A stretch of 16,825 nucleotides of DNA from DATGKD01 sp035294855. GTDB lineage: Bacteria > Actinomycetota > Acidimicrobiia > Acidimicrobiales > UBA8190. Within the stretch, counting starts at the first letter, position 1; the number at the start of each line of letters is the position of its first letter. The notes beneath the pieces were generated by a model. That model was given only the letters and a program-made list of their open reading frames with translations. It was not told the origin of the DNA and made no database searches. Below, one piece after another: positions 7,322 to 14,967 of the stretch. The stretch lies in contig DATGKD010000171.1 of the NCBI GenBank assembly GCA_035294855.1, positions 1 through 16,825 on the forward strand, given 5' to 3'. A program made the translations under genes and the position numbers.

Positions 7322-7998
7322 GCGTCCTCGAGCTCGACGAGGTCACCAAGCTGCACCCCGGATCGCCCCCGGTCGCCGCCCTCCGCTCCGTCACGCTGTG
7401 CATCGCATCCGGTGAATTCGCCGCCGTCGTCGGCCCCTCGGGGTCGGGGAAGTCCACGCTGCTGGCGATCGCCGGCACCCTGGAACGGCCGACGTCGGGC
7501 TCGGTCAGGGTGGCAGGCGTCGCCGTCGACGCCATGGCGGACCACGAGCTGTCCGCCGTGCGGGCGCACGCCATCGGCTTCGTGTTCCAGCAGTTCTTCC
7601 TCGTCCCGACCTTGTCGACACTCGACAACGTGGCGAACGGTCTGCTGTATCGCGGGACGCCGGTCGCCGAACGTCGCAAGGCCGCACGCGTCGCCCTCGA
7701 TGCCGTGGGGCTCACGCATCGCCTCGAGCACCGGCCGAGCGAGCTGTCCGGCGGCGAGTGTCAGCGCACGGCCATCGCCCGCGCGCTCGTGGGCACACCG
7801 GCGATCATCCTCGCCGACGAGCCGACCGGGAACGTGGACACCGCACAGGGCGCCGAGATCCTCGAGATCCTGTGGGGGTTGAACGCCACGGGCGTGACCG
7901 TCGTCGTGGTGACCCACAACCGCGAGATCGCCGACACCCTGCCCCGCGTGGTCGCGCTGCGCGACGGCGTCGTGGAGTCCGACGTCCGGCGGCGATGA
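7318..7998 (+). CDS. ABC transporter ATPase, LolD/MacB type
   Basis: This encodes 226 residues with the full ATPase set: Walker A GPSGSGKST (39-47), Q-loop Q91 in FVFQQF, signature LSGGE (143-147), Walker B ending in E168 of IILADEPTGNVD, and switch H200. The overall pattern and length are those of the MacB/LolD/FtsE group, whose ATPases drive mechanotransmission by FtsX-type permeases rather than classical substrate channels. After the signature it reads ECQRTAIARAL; the Cys at 148, where Gln or Arg is usual, is a small oddity unlikely to abolish activity. It starts at ATG 7318 inside the ATGA overlap with the adaptor gene and overlaps the permease gene by ATGA at its end, so the complex subunits are translated in step. 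Confidence 0.95.
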   Translation: MSVLELDEVTKLHPGSPPVAALRSVTLCIASGEFAAVVGPSGSGKSTLLAIAGTLERPTSGSVRVAGVAVDAMADHELSAVRAHAIGFVFQQFFLVPTLSTLDNVANGLLYRGTPVAERRKAARVALDAVGLTHRLEHRPSELSGGECQRTAIARALVGTPAIILADEPTGNVDTAQGAEILEILWGLNATGVTVVVVTHNREIADTLPRVVALRDGVVESDVRRR

Positions 7999-9218
7999 GA
8001 CCGCACCGGGACGGGCGCTCGTCGTCGCGGTCCAGTCGCCTGCGCGTCGACGACGTCTGGCGGCTCGGAGTGCTCGGCCTGCGGGGGCGGCCCGCACGCA
8101 CCGCGCTGTCGTCCGCCGGCGTCGCGCTCGGCGTCGCCACCATGGTGGCGGTCCTGGGGATCTCGAACTCGAGCAGGAGCCAGTTGGTCGCCGAGATCGA
8201 CGCCCTCGGTACGAACCTGCTCACGGTCGCCCCCGGCCAGTCGTTCTCCGGGCAGACGGTGACCTTGCCGCGGCAGTCGCCTGCCATGGTGCGCCGCGTC
8301 GGCCCCGTCCTCGCCGCCTCGGCCATCGGCGACGTCGGCGCCGATGTCGGCGTCTACCGCAACGACCGCATCTCGCCCGCCAACACCAACGGCATCGCGG
8401 TGTACGCGGCTCAGCCCGGACTGCTCGCCACGCTCCAGGGCGACATGGCCGCCGGCCGCTTCCTCAACGAGGCCACCGTGCACTTCCCGGCCGTGGTGCT
8501 CGGGGCGAGCACCGCCGACGCTCTCGGCATCGACCGCGCCGACGGTTCCGACCAGGTGTGGCTGGGTGGCCGCTGGTTCTCGGTGGCAGGGATCCTGCGA
8601 CCGCTGCCGCTCGCCCCCGAGCTCGATCGCAGCGCGCTCGTCGGGTTCCCGATCGCCGAGCGATTCCTCGGGGCGAACGGGTCGCCGGTGGCGATCTACG
8701 TGCGGACCGACCCGACGAGCGTGGCCGCGGTGCAGTCCGTATTGGCCGCCACCACCAACCCGGCCGCCCCCCAGGACGTATCGATCACGAACCCCTCCGA
8801 CGCGCTGGTGGCACGCGCCGACGCGTCCGCGGCGTTCCAGAGCCTCTTTCTCGCGCTGGGGGCTGTCGCCCTCGTGGTCGGCGGGGTGGGCATCGCCAAC
8901 GTCATGGTCATCGCCATCTTGGAGCGACGAGGGGAGATCGGGCTCCGCCGGGCGCTCGGTGCGCGGCGGGTGCACGTCGCCGTGCAGTTCGTCGCCGAGT
9001 CGACCCTCTTGGCTGCCGCGGGGGGCGTCACCGGTGCCGTCGTCGGCGGCTTCGCCACGGCGGTGTATGCCGCGGTCCGCCACTGGAGCGCCGTCGTTCC
9101 CGTGTCGGCGCTCGGCGCCGCCGTGGGGGCGTCCCTCCTCGTCGGCGCGCTCGCCGGGCTCTACCCCGCTCGCCGTGCGGCCGGGCTGGCGCCGTCCGAC
9201 GCGCTGCGCACCGTGTGA
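7995..9218 (+). CDS. MacB-type ABC permease (FtsX/MacB_PCD)
   Basis: This encodes 407 residues from ATG 7995 (ATGA overlap with the ATPase gene). The layout is that of MacB: a first membrane helix at about 36-57, a large extracytoplasmic MacB_PCD domain (about 60-280), and three helices at about 283-308, 333-359 and 368-391 forming the FtsX domain. The diagnostic stretch GGVGIANVMVIAILERRGEI, followed by GLRRALGARR, lies at the end of helix 2, and the protein ends GLYPARRAAGLAPSDALRTV. Four helices mean a dimer forms the transporter. With the adaptor and lipoprotein upstream it should make a MacAB-like machine that moves peptides, drugs or lipoproteins out of the membrane or periplasm-like space. 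The substrate is unknown. It is the last gene of the operon and ends 45 bp from a convergent gene with no evident hairpin terminator between. Confidence 0.95.
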   Translation: MRPHRDGRSSSRSSRLRVDDVWRLGVLGLRGRPARTALSSAGVALGVATMVAVLGISNSSRSQLVAEIDALGTNLLTVAPGQSFSGQTVTLPRQSPAMVRRVGPVLAASAIGDVGADVGVYRNDRISPANTNGIAVYAAQPGLLATLQGDMAAGRFLNEATVHFPAVVLGASTADALGIDRADGSDQVWLGGRWFSVAGILRPLPLAPELDRSALVGFPIAERFLGANGSPVAIYVRTDPTSVAAVQSVLAATTNPAAPQDVSITNPSDALVARADASAAFQSLFLALGAVALVVGGVGIANVMVIAILERRGEIGLRRALGARRVHVAVQFVAESTLLAAAGGVTGAVVGGFATAVYAAVRHWSAVVPVSALGAAVGASLLVGALAGLYPARRAAGLAPSDALRTV

Positions 9219-9263
9219 CGCACGGCTACGTCGCCGGTCCATCGCGTCACGATGCCGCGCCGA

Positions 9264-10004
9264 TCATGGAAACGTCGAGCGAGTCGGCCCGTGGGCGATG
9301 GTCTGGGTGACCACCGCGGCGAACCGCTCGAAACCGGCCTGCGTGAAGTGCGTGCCGTCCGGCGCGCGCACCGGCACCGGCGCGCCACCTGGGTCGGGGA
9401 CGGACCCGGTGTACCCGCCACCGGGCGCGCTGAACGGTGTCACCTCGTCGATGGTGAGCGGGTGCCCCGACGGGGTGTCGGGCGCGTGCAGCGACTCGTA
9501 GATGTGGTCGAGCTGCACGAGCTCTTGCTCGCCCTGGGCCTGGGCCACCGGCGGCCCGATCACCCAGTAGACCTGCGCGCCGCGTGAGGTGAGGACGTTC
9601 TCGAGCTGTTGTGCCGCCTGCGCCCAGGCTGCGTAGAACTGCGGCGAATGGGGTGCGACCCCGGGTCGCTCGCCGAAGAGCCCGTAGTTCCCGATGAATT
9701 CGACCGATACCACGTCCGGGTCGAACGACTTCACCAACTCGGCCGCTAGCGCGGCCCAATTGGTCTGCGTGTCGAGGAGCCCCGTCCCCGAGAGTGCGTG
9801 GACCTCGGGGGTGAACCCCTTGGCCTGGAGATCGGCGTCGAAGGCCGGCGTCGACTGCGCGCTGAGGGAGTCGCCGATGACGAGCACCTTGCGGTGACCG
9901 GCCAACGCCTTGGGAACGACCAGGGTCGCCACGACGGCCGCGACCACCACGCACACGGCCACCCACGGCCACATCCGTGTCCGGGGTCGGTCTGGGTCGC
10001 GCAT
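9264..10004 (-). CDS. Membrane-anchored SGNH/GDSL-type hydrolase
   Basis: This encodes 246 residues from ATG 10004, preceded by GGAGGT (complement of 10014-10019) nine bases upstream. A basic N-terminus and one hydrophobic helix (about 11-35) act as signal anchor. The SGNH blocks are visible: block I GDSLS with nucleophile S46, the Asn block in FIGNYG (N106), and the C-terminal catalytic pair DGTHF (D216, H219). A Gly residue for the oxyanion hole is plausible in LSGTG (72-76). Members of this superfamily remove acyl or acetyl groups from lipids, polysaccharides or cell-wall components; the extracytoplasmic location fits a cell-envelope esterase, but the substrate is not determinable. A longer reading with 54 extra residues to 10166 is possible in frame, but it lacks a ribosome site and looks non-coding. 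Confidence 0.85.
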   Translation of the reverse strand: MRDPDRPRTRMWPWVAVCVVVAAVVATLVVPKALAGHRKVLVIGDSLSAQSTPAFDADLQAKGFTPEVHALSGTGLLDTQTNWAALAAELVKSFDPDVVSVEFIGNYGLFGERPGVAPHSPQFYAAWAQAAQQLENVLTSRGAQVYWVIGPPVAQAQGEQELVQLDHIYESLHAPDTPSGHPLTIDEVTPFSAPGGGYTGSVPDPGGAPVPVRAPDGTHFTQAGFERFAAVVTQTIAHGPTRSTFP

Positions 10005-10013
10005 AGCGGCTCC

Positions 10014-10019
10014 ACCTCC
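10014..10019 (-). promoter_or_regulatory. Ribosome binding site of the SGNH hydrolase
   Basis: On the minus strand this is GGAGGT, nine bases before ATG 10004. It supports the internal ATG over the longer upstream start. Confidence 0.55.
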
Positions 10020-10104
10020 GCCGGAGACATACCCAGAAGGAGCTGGTGAGGCACCTTTCCCGGCCCGGCGGCCGCCGGGCGCGCCGGCGATCTCGGTGCC
10101 GACG

Positions 10105-10920
10105 TCAGTGCCGACGGAGGAATGCGACGATGGCGTCCGCCACCTCGTCGCTCTTGACCGCGACACCGCCGTGACCGGCCCCCGCCACTTCCAGGAACTC
10201 GGCGTCGGGCATGGCGGCCGCCGCCTGCCGTCCGGCTCGCGGCGTGAACAGGACGTCGTGCTCGAACGCGATCACGAGGACGGGGCGTCGAACCTGTCCC
10301 CAACCGGCCTCGAGGTCCTCGCGTTCGTGCCAAGCGACGTTGGCCGATTGCTGCCCGATCCGCCCCGGACCGTTCCAAGCCCGCCCGGCCGACAGCTCGG
10401 CCCACAGCGTCACGAGATCGTCGTCCTGGAGTTGCGCGCTCGACAACATGAGGGCCACGGTCTCGGCCACGTCGACCACGGGCGGCACCTGCGAGTCGAG
10501 CGCACGTGAGAGCTCGAGGCCCGACGTGGACAACAGCCCGGCGAATGCCGAGGGCCGGCCCGCCGAGGCGATGAGGACGGCGGACCGGACGAGCTCGGGG
10601 CGTCGCCTCGACAATTCCTCGGCGATCAGCCCTCCCTGGGAGACGCCCACGACGTGGCAGGGCGCCAGCTCGAGCGCTTCGATGAGGCCGGCGGCATCCG
10701 AGGTCATGCCTTCGATCGAATACGGCCCCTCGGGCGCATCGGAGTCCCCGACCCCGCGCCCGTCGAACACCACGGTCCTGAACCCCGCCACCCGCACCCG
10801 GGGCTCGGACAACGCCCAGCCGATGCGCGGCATCCCGGTACCGCCGACGAAGAGGACGGGCGGGCCCGTGCCCGCAACCTCCACCGCCAACGACACGTCG
10901 CCGACCCGGAGGCGCTCCAC
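10105..10920 (-). CDS. Alpha/beta hydrolase
   Basis: This encodes 271 residues from GTG 10920, beginning MERLRVGDVSLAVEVAGTGP. The fold is clear: strand and oxyanion region VLFVGGTG (23-29), FDGRGVGDSDAP, nucleophile elbow GVSQG with S94, acid D222 in FEHDVLFTP and H250 in GAGHGG. This is the catalytic triad of proteolytically inactive-type serine hydrolases (esterases, haloperoxidase-like, lactonases); the substrate is unknown. In-frame ATG codons at 10974 and 10992 would lengthen it, but the predicted transcription start near 10963 and the family's usual beginning favour 10920. It is divergent from padR, with a shared promoter-operator region, so it is probably under PadR control together with the ABC genes, which suggests a role in handling the same compound. 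That link is inference. Confidence 0.87.
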   Translation of the reverse strand: MERLRVGDVSLAVEVAGTGPPVLFVGGTGMPRIGWALSEPRVRVAGFRTVVFDGRGVGDSDAPEGPYSIEGMTSDAAGLIEALELAPCHVVGVSQGGLIAEELSRRRPELVRSAVLIASAGRPSAFAGLLSTSGLELSRALDSQVPPVVDVAETVALMLSSAQLQDDDLVTLWAELSAGRAWNGPGRIGQQSANVAWHEREDLEAGWGQVRRPVLVIAFEHDVLFTPRAGRQAAAAMPDAEFLEVAGAGHGGVAVKSDEVADAIVAFLRRH

Positions 10921-10946
10921 GTCGGGAGTCTTGCTCGCCCAGGGGG

Positions 10947-10974
10947 TTGACGTCGGGCCGTCCAGGGGTAACAT
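10947..10974 (+). promoter_or_regulatory. Candidate promoter of the padR-ABC operon
   Basis: TTGACG (10947-10952), a 16-bp spacer and TAACAT (10969-10974) face the padR gene, which starts at 11008. The -35 matches the sigma-A consensus in five of six positions, and the -10 has the actinobacterial TAnnnT form. It overlaps the palindrome at 10972-10984. Assigned by eye only. Confidence 0.45.
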
Positions 10975-10997
10975 ACTGAGTATGCTATCCATGACAA
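10970..10997 (-). promoter_or_regulatory. Candidate promoter of the alpha/beta hydrolase gene
   Basis: On the minus strand TTGTCA (complement of 10992-10997), a 16-bp spacer and TATGTT (complement of 10970-10975) form a good sigma-A-like pair. Transcription would begin near 10963, downstream of the two ATG codons at 10992 and 10974, which favours the GTG at 10920 as the translation start. Confidence 0.45.
10972..10984. promoter_or_regulatory. Perfect 6-1-6 palindrome, probable PadR operator
   Basis: CATACT, one base, AGTATG. Extended to 10966-10990, ten of twelve base pairs are symmetrical. It covers the -10 region of both opposing promoter candidates and lies 24 bp before padR. PadR-family repressors bind short dyads of this kind at their own promoters; the assignment to this PadR is inference from position. 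Confidence 0.6.
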
Positions 10998-11007
10998 CGG
11001 CCCCGAC

Positions 11008-11586
11008 ATGAGCGTCCGGCACGCCCTGTTGGGCCTGCTCAGCGAGGGTCCCAAGTACGGGCACCAGCTCCGTCAGGAGTTCGAGGCGAGGACCGGCGAT
11101 GTCTGGCCCCTGAACGTCGGCCAGGTGTACACCACCTTGCAGCGCCTCGAGCGCGACGACCTCGTGGAGTCCGACGAGGCCGCCGACGACGGTCCCCAGA
11201 AGGTGTTCCGGATCACCCCCGAGGGCGAGCGCGAGCTGGCCGAGTGGCTCCACACCCCCCCGGACCTCACCTCCCCGCCGCGTGACGAGCTCGTCATCAA
11301 GGTCCTCGTCGCACTGCGCCTTCCCGGTGTCGACGTCCAAGACGTCCTGCAGGTCCACCGCCGGTACCTCGTCGAGCTGATGCAGCAGTGGACCCGGCTG
11401 AAGGAGGACGAGGGCGAGTTCGACCTCGCCCTCGCCCTCGTGGTCGACGCCGAGCTCTTCCGCCTCGACTCGGTCATCAGGTGGTTGGACGCCGCCGGCG
11501 GTCGCCTGAAGCGCGCCGCCGCCGATCCTCAGACCTCGTCCCCGACGACCCCGCTGCTCAGGCGGAGATTGGTGGTGCGCAGATGA
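11008..11586 (+). CDS. PadR family transcriptional regulator
   Basis: This encodes 192 residues from ATG 11008. The N-terminal winged helix (about 1-85) shows the PadR signature: VRHALLGLLSEGPKYGHQLR, then WPLNVGQVYTTLQRLERDDLV and the wing KVFRITPEGERELAEWL. The C-terminal half (about 95-175) is the helical Vir_act_alpha_C dimerisation domain. PadR proteins of this longer type are usually repressors released by a small ligand, often a substrate of the linked transporter. There is no clear Shine-Dalgarno; the ATG overlaps the stop of a six-codon reading frame starting at 10991. The gene ends in an ATGA overlap with the ABC ATPase gene, so repressor, ATPase and permease form one coupled operon. 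The candidate operator is at 10972-10984. Confidence 0.93.
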   Translation: MSVRHALLGLLSEGPKYGHQLRQEFEARTGDVWPLNVGQVYTTLQRLERDDLVESDEAADDGPQKVFRITPEGERELAEWLHTPPDLTSPPRDELVIKVLVALRLPGVDVQDVLQVHRRYLVELMQQWTRLKEDEGEFDLALALVVDAELFRLDSVIRWLDAAGGRLKRAAADPQTSSPTTPLLRRRLVVRR

Positions 11587-12305
11587 GCTTCCTCGAGATG
11601 CGCAATGTGTCCAAGAGCTACGGCGAAGGCGCGACCGAGGTCCACGCCCTCCACAACGTGAACCTCTCGGTCGACCGGGGCGCGCTGGTCGCGGTCATGG
11701 GACCGAGCGGGTCGGGGAAGTCCACCTTGCTCACCATCGCGGGAAGCCTCGAAGAGCCCACGAGTGGCGAGGTGGTCATCGACGGCGCGTCGCTCGAGGG
11801 CATGTCCCGTAACGGCAAGGCGCGGCTTCGCCGCCGGACGATCGGCTACGTCTTCCAGGACTTCAACCTGCTGGCCGGACTGACCGCCGCCGAGAACGTG
11901 TCGCTCCCCCTCGAGCTCGATGGTGTCGGCGGACGCAAGGCGAGCGCGCAGGCGATGGCCGCGCTCGACGAGCTCGGACTCGTGGACCGGGCGACGCACT
12001 TTCCCGACGAGCTCTCGGGCGGCGAGCGCCAGCGCGTGGCCATCGCCCGGGCGGTCGTGGGTGAGCGCCACCTCGTGCTGGCAGACGAGCCCTCCGGTGC
12101 CCTCGACTCGGCCAACGGTGAGGCGGTGATGCGAATGATCCTGGCGGCGTGCAAACGCGGGTTGGCCGCCGTCGTCGTCACCCACGACGCCCAGCTCGCC
12201 TCGTGGGCCGATCGCGTGGTGTTCCTGCGCGACGGGCGCGTGGTCGACCAGACGGCGCCGCCGCCGAGCCCCGAGTCCATCCTCGAGCACAGCGCACGGC
12301 CATGA
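11583..12305 (+). CDS. ABC transporter ATPase, LolD/FtsE type
   Basis: This encodes 240 residues from ATG 11583. It has Walker A GPSGSGKST (40-48), Q92 in YVFQDFNLL, signature LSGGE (144-148) followed by RQRVAIARA, Walker B with catalytic E169 in LVLADEPSGALD, and H201. The sequence belongs to the LolD/MacB/FtsE class that pairs with FtsX-domain permeases. It is only moderately similar to the other ATPase in the window at 7318-7998, so this is not a recent local duplication. It is translationally coupled on both sides by ATGA overlaps, to padR before it and the large permease after it. It should energise the permease encoded next. Confidence 0.95.
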   Translation: MSFLEMRNVSKSYGEGATEVHALHNVNLSVDRGALVAVMGPSGSGKSTLLTIAGSLEEPTSGEVVIDGASLEGMSRNGKARLRRRTIGYVFQDFNLLAGLTAAENVSLPLELDGVGGRKASAQAMAALDELGLVDRATHFPDELSGGERQRVAIARAVVGERHLVLADEPSGALDSANGEAVMRMILAACKRGLAAVVVTHDAQLASWADRVVFLRDGRVVDQTAPPPSPESILEHSARP

Positions 12306-14845
12306 GCACCGGGTTGCTCGAGCGCCCGGTGGTCGAGGCCGCCCCGAGCCGCAGCGGCATGCCCGCCCGACGCGCGCTGTTGCGGTGGGCGTGGCGCCTG
12401 TTCCGTCGTGAATGGCGGCAACAACTCCTCGTCCTGGGGCTCATCGTGCTCGCCGTCGGAGCGACGGTGGTGGCCGCGGCGGTGGCCACCAACACGCCGC
12501 CACCGGCCAACGCCGGCTTCGGGAAGGCGCAAGACGCGGCGACGGTCTCCGGATCCGGTCCCCGCGTCGCCGACCAGATCTCCCGGCTGGAGCACCGCTT
12601 CGGGGCCGTGGACGTCATCGCCAACGAGACGCGATCGGTCCCGGGAACGGTCCGCACCTTCCAGCTGCGCGCCCAGGACCCGCACGGCCCGTACGGCGGG
12701 CCGATGCTGTCGCTCGTCTCCGGGCGCTATCCGGCGGACGCCAACGAGGTGGCGGTCACCGCCGGTGTGGCGTCGGACTTCGGCCTCCGGATCGGCGGCG
12801 TCTGGCAGGAGGGCGGCACGGCCCGTCGGGTCGTCGGCATCGTCCAGAACCCCCAGAGCCTGTTGGACGAATTCGCGCTGGTGGTCCCGGGGCAGGTTGC
12901 TTCGCCCACCCAGGTCGTCGTCCTGTTCGACGCCCACGGGGTCACCCCGGCCTCGATCGGTCCCAACGTCTCCACCCCGGCCTCGGTCGCCGCCGGCAAC
13001 GCCCTCAACCCCGAGACCATCTCGTTGGCGGGGTTGACGGTCGGGATGCTCCTCATTGCGCTCGTCGCCGTCGGTGGCTTCACGGTCCTGGCGCAACGCC
13101 GCTTGCGTTCGATCGGAATGCTCGCCTCGATCGGCGCCACCGACCGGCACATCCGCACCGTCGTCATGGCGAACGGTGTCATCGTGGGCGTCGTCGGCGC
13201 GATCCTCGGCACCGCGCTCGGTGTCGCCGCCTGGCTCGCCTACCGGCCACATCTGGAGCAGAGCGCGCACCACGTGATCGGCGCGCTGAGCCTGCCGTGG
13301 CTCGTGGTGATCCTGGCCGTGGTCCTCGCCGTGGTGGCGACGTTCTTCGCCGCGTCGCGCCCGGCCCGGTCGATCGCCAAGGTCCCGATCGTGGCCGCCC
13401 TGTCCGGTCGACCGGCACCGCCGAGGCGGATCCGGCGCTCGGCGGTACCCGGCATCGTGTTCCTCGTGATCGCCTTCCTGCTGTTGGGTTACTCCGGCAG
13501 CACGAACCATGGCTCTGGAAACGGCGGCATGCCCGAGCTGGTGCTAGGCCTCGTCGCCCTCATCCCGGCGGTGATCCTCCTGGCGCCGTTCTGCCTGTCG
13601 GTGCTGGCCCGTATCGGGCGCCGCTCTCCCGTCGCCGTGCGCCTGGCCCTGCGGGACCTGGCGCGCTACCGCGCCCGTTCGGGCTCCGCGTTGGCGGCGA
13701 TCAGCATCGGCGTCATGATCGCCGTGATCATCGCGATCGTCGCCGCCGCGCGCTACGGCGACATCCTCGACTACGCCGGCCCCAACGTGGCGTCCAACCA
13801 GCTCCTCGTGTACGCCCCGGGCTCTCCGGGGGGCCCGGGTGGTCCGAACACCGTGAGCCCAGGCGCCCTGGCGTCGGCGGCGAAGACGGTACGTCAGATC
13901 GGGCGCTCACTCGGGGCACCGGACCCCCTCGAGCTCGACATCACCAATGCCAACTTGGACTACACCGGGCGCGGCCGCCAATGGAACGGAGCCATCTTCG
14001 TCGCCACGCCCCAGCTTCTCCGGATGTTCGGCATCCATGCCTCGCAGGTGAGCCCCCAGGCGACGATCCTCAGCATGCGGCCGGGGCTGTCGGGGGTCTC
14101 GGGCCTCCAGCTGACGTGGTGCAATGCGTTCGGTGCGCCGGTGAGCACGGGTGGCGGCCCTGCGGGGGGGAACGACTCCGGCGGCAACAAGATCTCCTAC
14201 GTCCCGTGTACCAGTTCCGGTCAGATGAACCACCCGGTGCTCCAGGAGATCGGCGCCCTGCCCTCGGGCACGTCCGCGCCTAACACGGTCATCACCGAGC
14301 ACGCCGTGCGCTCACTGCACCTCCAGGTCACTGCGGCCGGGTGGTTGATCCAGACGGCGCAGCCGCTCACCGCCGCACAGGTGCACGACGCCGACGCCAC
14401 GGCTTCGAGCGCGGGGCTGACCGTCGAGTCCAAGAACGACCAGCCGACGTCGTCGGAGGTCATCAACTGGGCAACCGCCTTCGGGATTGCGCTGGCGCTG
14501 TGCATCCTCGCCATGAGTGTGGGGCTGATCCGAAGCGAAACGGCGAGCGACCTGCGGACGCTCACCGCCACCGGGGCGAGCAGCAGGACCCGCCGCTCTC
14601 TCGCCGCGGCGACGGCCGGAGGGTTGGGTCTCCTCGGGGCGGTGCTCGGGACCTTCGCCGGATACATCGGCGTCATCGGCTGGTTGCGCGGCAACTCGCT
14701 CAACGGCGGGATCTCGGCGCTCGGACACGTCCCGGTGACCAACTTGGTCGTGGTCCTCGGGGGACTGCCCCTCATCGCGGTGGCCGCCGGCTGGGTGTTG
14801 GCCGGCCGCGAGCCCGGCGGCATGGCGCACCAACCGATCGAGTAG
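12302..14845 (+). CDS. Large ABC permease with two FtsX domains
   Basis: This encodes 847 residues from ATG 12302 (ATGA overlap). Ten predicted helices: about 41-63; an extracytoplasmic domain 64-240; 242-264, 286-312 and 331-352 (first FtsX domain, with AQRRLRSIGMLASIGATDRH after its first helix); 382-397 and 412-437; 462-483; a second large extracytoplasmic domain 484-719; then 720-743, 769-795 and 812-834 (second FtsX domain, with LRTLTATGASSRTRR). This is the fused, ten-helix arrangement common in Gram-positive bacteria, where one chain does the work of two MacB/LolC-type subunits. The second outer domain is Gly/Pro/Ser-rich and contains two cysteines (C607, C636), possibly a disulfide. 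No adaptor gene accompanies it. With a PadR regulator, export of a peptide or hydrophobic drug is likely, but the substrate is unknown. Confidence 0.93.
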   Translation: MSTGLLERPVVEAAPSRSGMPARRALLRWAWRLFRREWRQQLLVLGLIVLAVGATVVAAAVATNTPPPANAGFGKAQDAATVSGSGPRVADQISRLEHRFGAVDVIANETRSVPGTVRTFQLRAQDPHGPYGGPMLSLVSGRYPADANEVAVTAGVASDFGLRIGGVWQEGGTARRVVGIVQNPQSLLDEFALVVPGQVASPTQVVVLFDAHGVTPASIGPNVSTPASVAAGNALNPETISLAGLTVGMLLIALVAVGGFTVLAQRRLRSIGMLASIGATDRHIRTVVMANGVIVGVVGAILGTALGVAAWLAYRPHLEQSAHHVIGALSLPWLVVILAVVLAVVATFFAASRPARSIAKVPIVAALSGRPAPPRRIRRSAVPGIVFLVIAFLLLGYSGSTNHGSGNGGMPELVLGLVALIPAVILLAPFCLSVLARIGRRSPVAVRLALRDLARYRARSGSALAAISIGVMIAVIIAIVAAARYGDILDYAGPNVASNQLLVYAPGSPGGPGGPNTVSPGALASAAKTVRQIGRSLGAPDPLELDITNANLDYTGRGRQWNGAIFVATPQLLRMFGIHASQVSPQATILSMRPGLSGVSGLQLTWCNAFGAPVSTGGGPAGGNDSGGNKISYVPCTSSGQMNHPVLQEIGALPSGTSAPNTVITEHAVRSLHLQVTAAGWLIQTAQPLTAAQVHDADATASSAGLTVESKNDQPTSSEVINWATAFGIALALCILAMSVGLIRSETASDLRTLTATGASSRTRRSLAAATAGGLGLLGAVLGTFAGYIGVIGWLRGNSLNGGISALGHVPVTNLVVVLGGLPLIAVAAGWVLAGREPGGMAHQPIE

Positions 14846-14928
14846 CCACCCGGCCGGACGAGGTCGGCGTCGCGCGATGGATGGCCACCCGACCCCCCTG
14901 ATTCACGGCGGTCGCACAACGCCGACGA

Positions 14929-14959
14929 TTGGCCGATCACCGAAGGGGGGCGTTACCGT
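14929..14959 (+). promoter_or_regulatory. Candidate promoter of a leaderless dehydrogenase transcript
   Basis: TTGGCC (14929-14934) and TACCGT (14954-14959; or TTACCG at 14953-14958, spacer 18) lie so that transcription would start about at GTG 14968. No suitably spaced Shine-Dalgarno precedes that GTG; the purine run at 14943-14950 is 17 bases away. A leaderless start would explain this. By eye only. Confidence 0.3.
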
Positions 14960-14967
14960 GCGCGGCC

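Noticed and set aside
7761..9242. Long minus-strand frame (493 codons) opposite the MacB permease
   Set aside because: It has low-complexity Arg/Gly/Asp/His composition and lies antisense to a gene with clear family motifs.
9219..9263. Bidirectional terminator between the MacB permease and the SGNH hydrolase
   Set aside because: No stable inverted repeat with a T-run is visible in this 45-bp gap.
10005..10166. N-terminal extension of the SGNH hydrolase by 54 residues
   Set aside because: The extension is Ser/Gly/Arg-rich with no ribosome site, while ATG 10004 has GGAGGT nine bases upstream and is followed directly by a signal anchor.
10921..11358. Extension of the alpha/beta hydrolase frame upstream into the padR gene
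   Set aside because: The frame stays open antisense to padR, but the promoter candidate and the family's usual start place the real beginning near 10920.
7318..12305. The two ABC ATPases as a recent tandem duplication
   Set aside because: They share only family motifs; surrounding residues, partners and regulators differ, so they are separate members of the same class.
11846..13510. Long minus-strand frame (554 codons) opposite the second ABC locus
   Set aside because: It is a charged, repetitive shadow translation without domain features; the plus-strand ATPase and permease explain the region.
12412..14283. Plus-strand frame of 623 codons inside the large permease
   Set aside because: It is an out-of-frame shadow rich in Arg, Pro and Gly; the permease frame has ten well-formed membrane helices.
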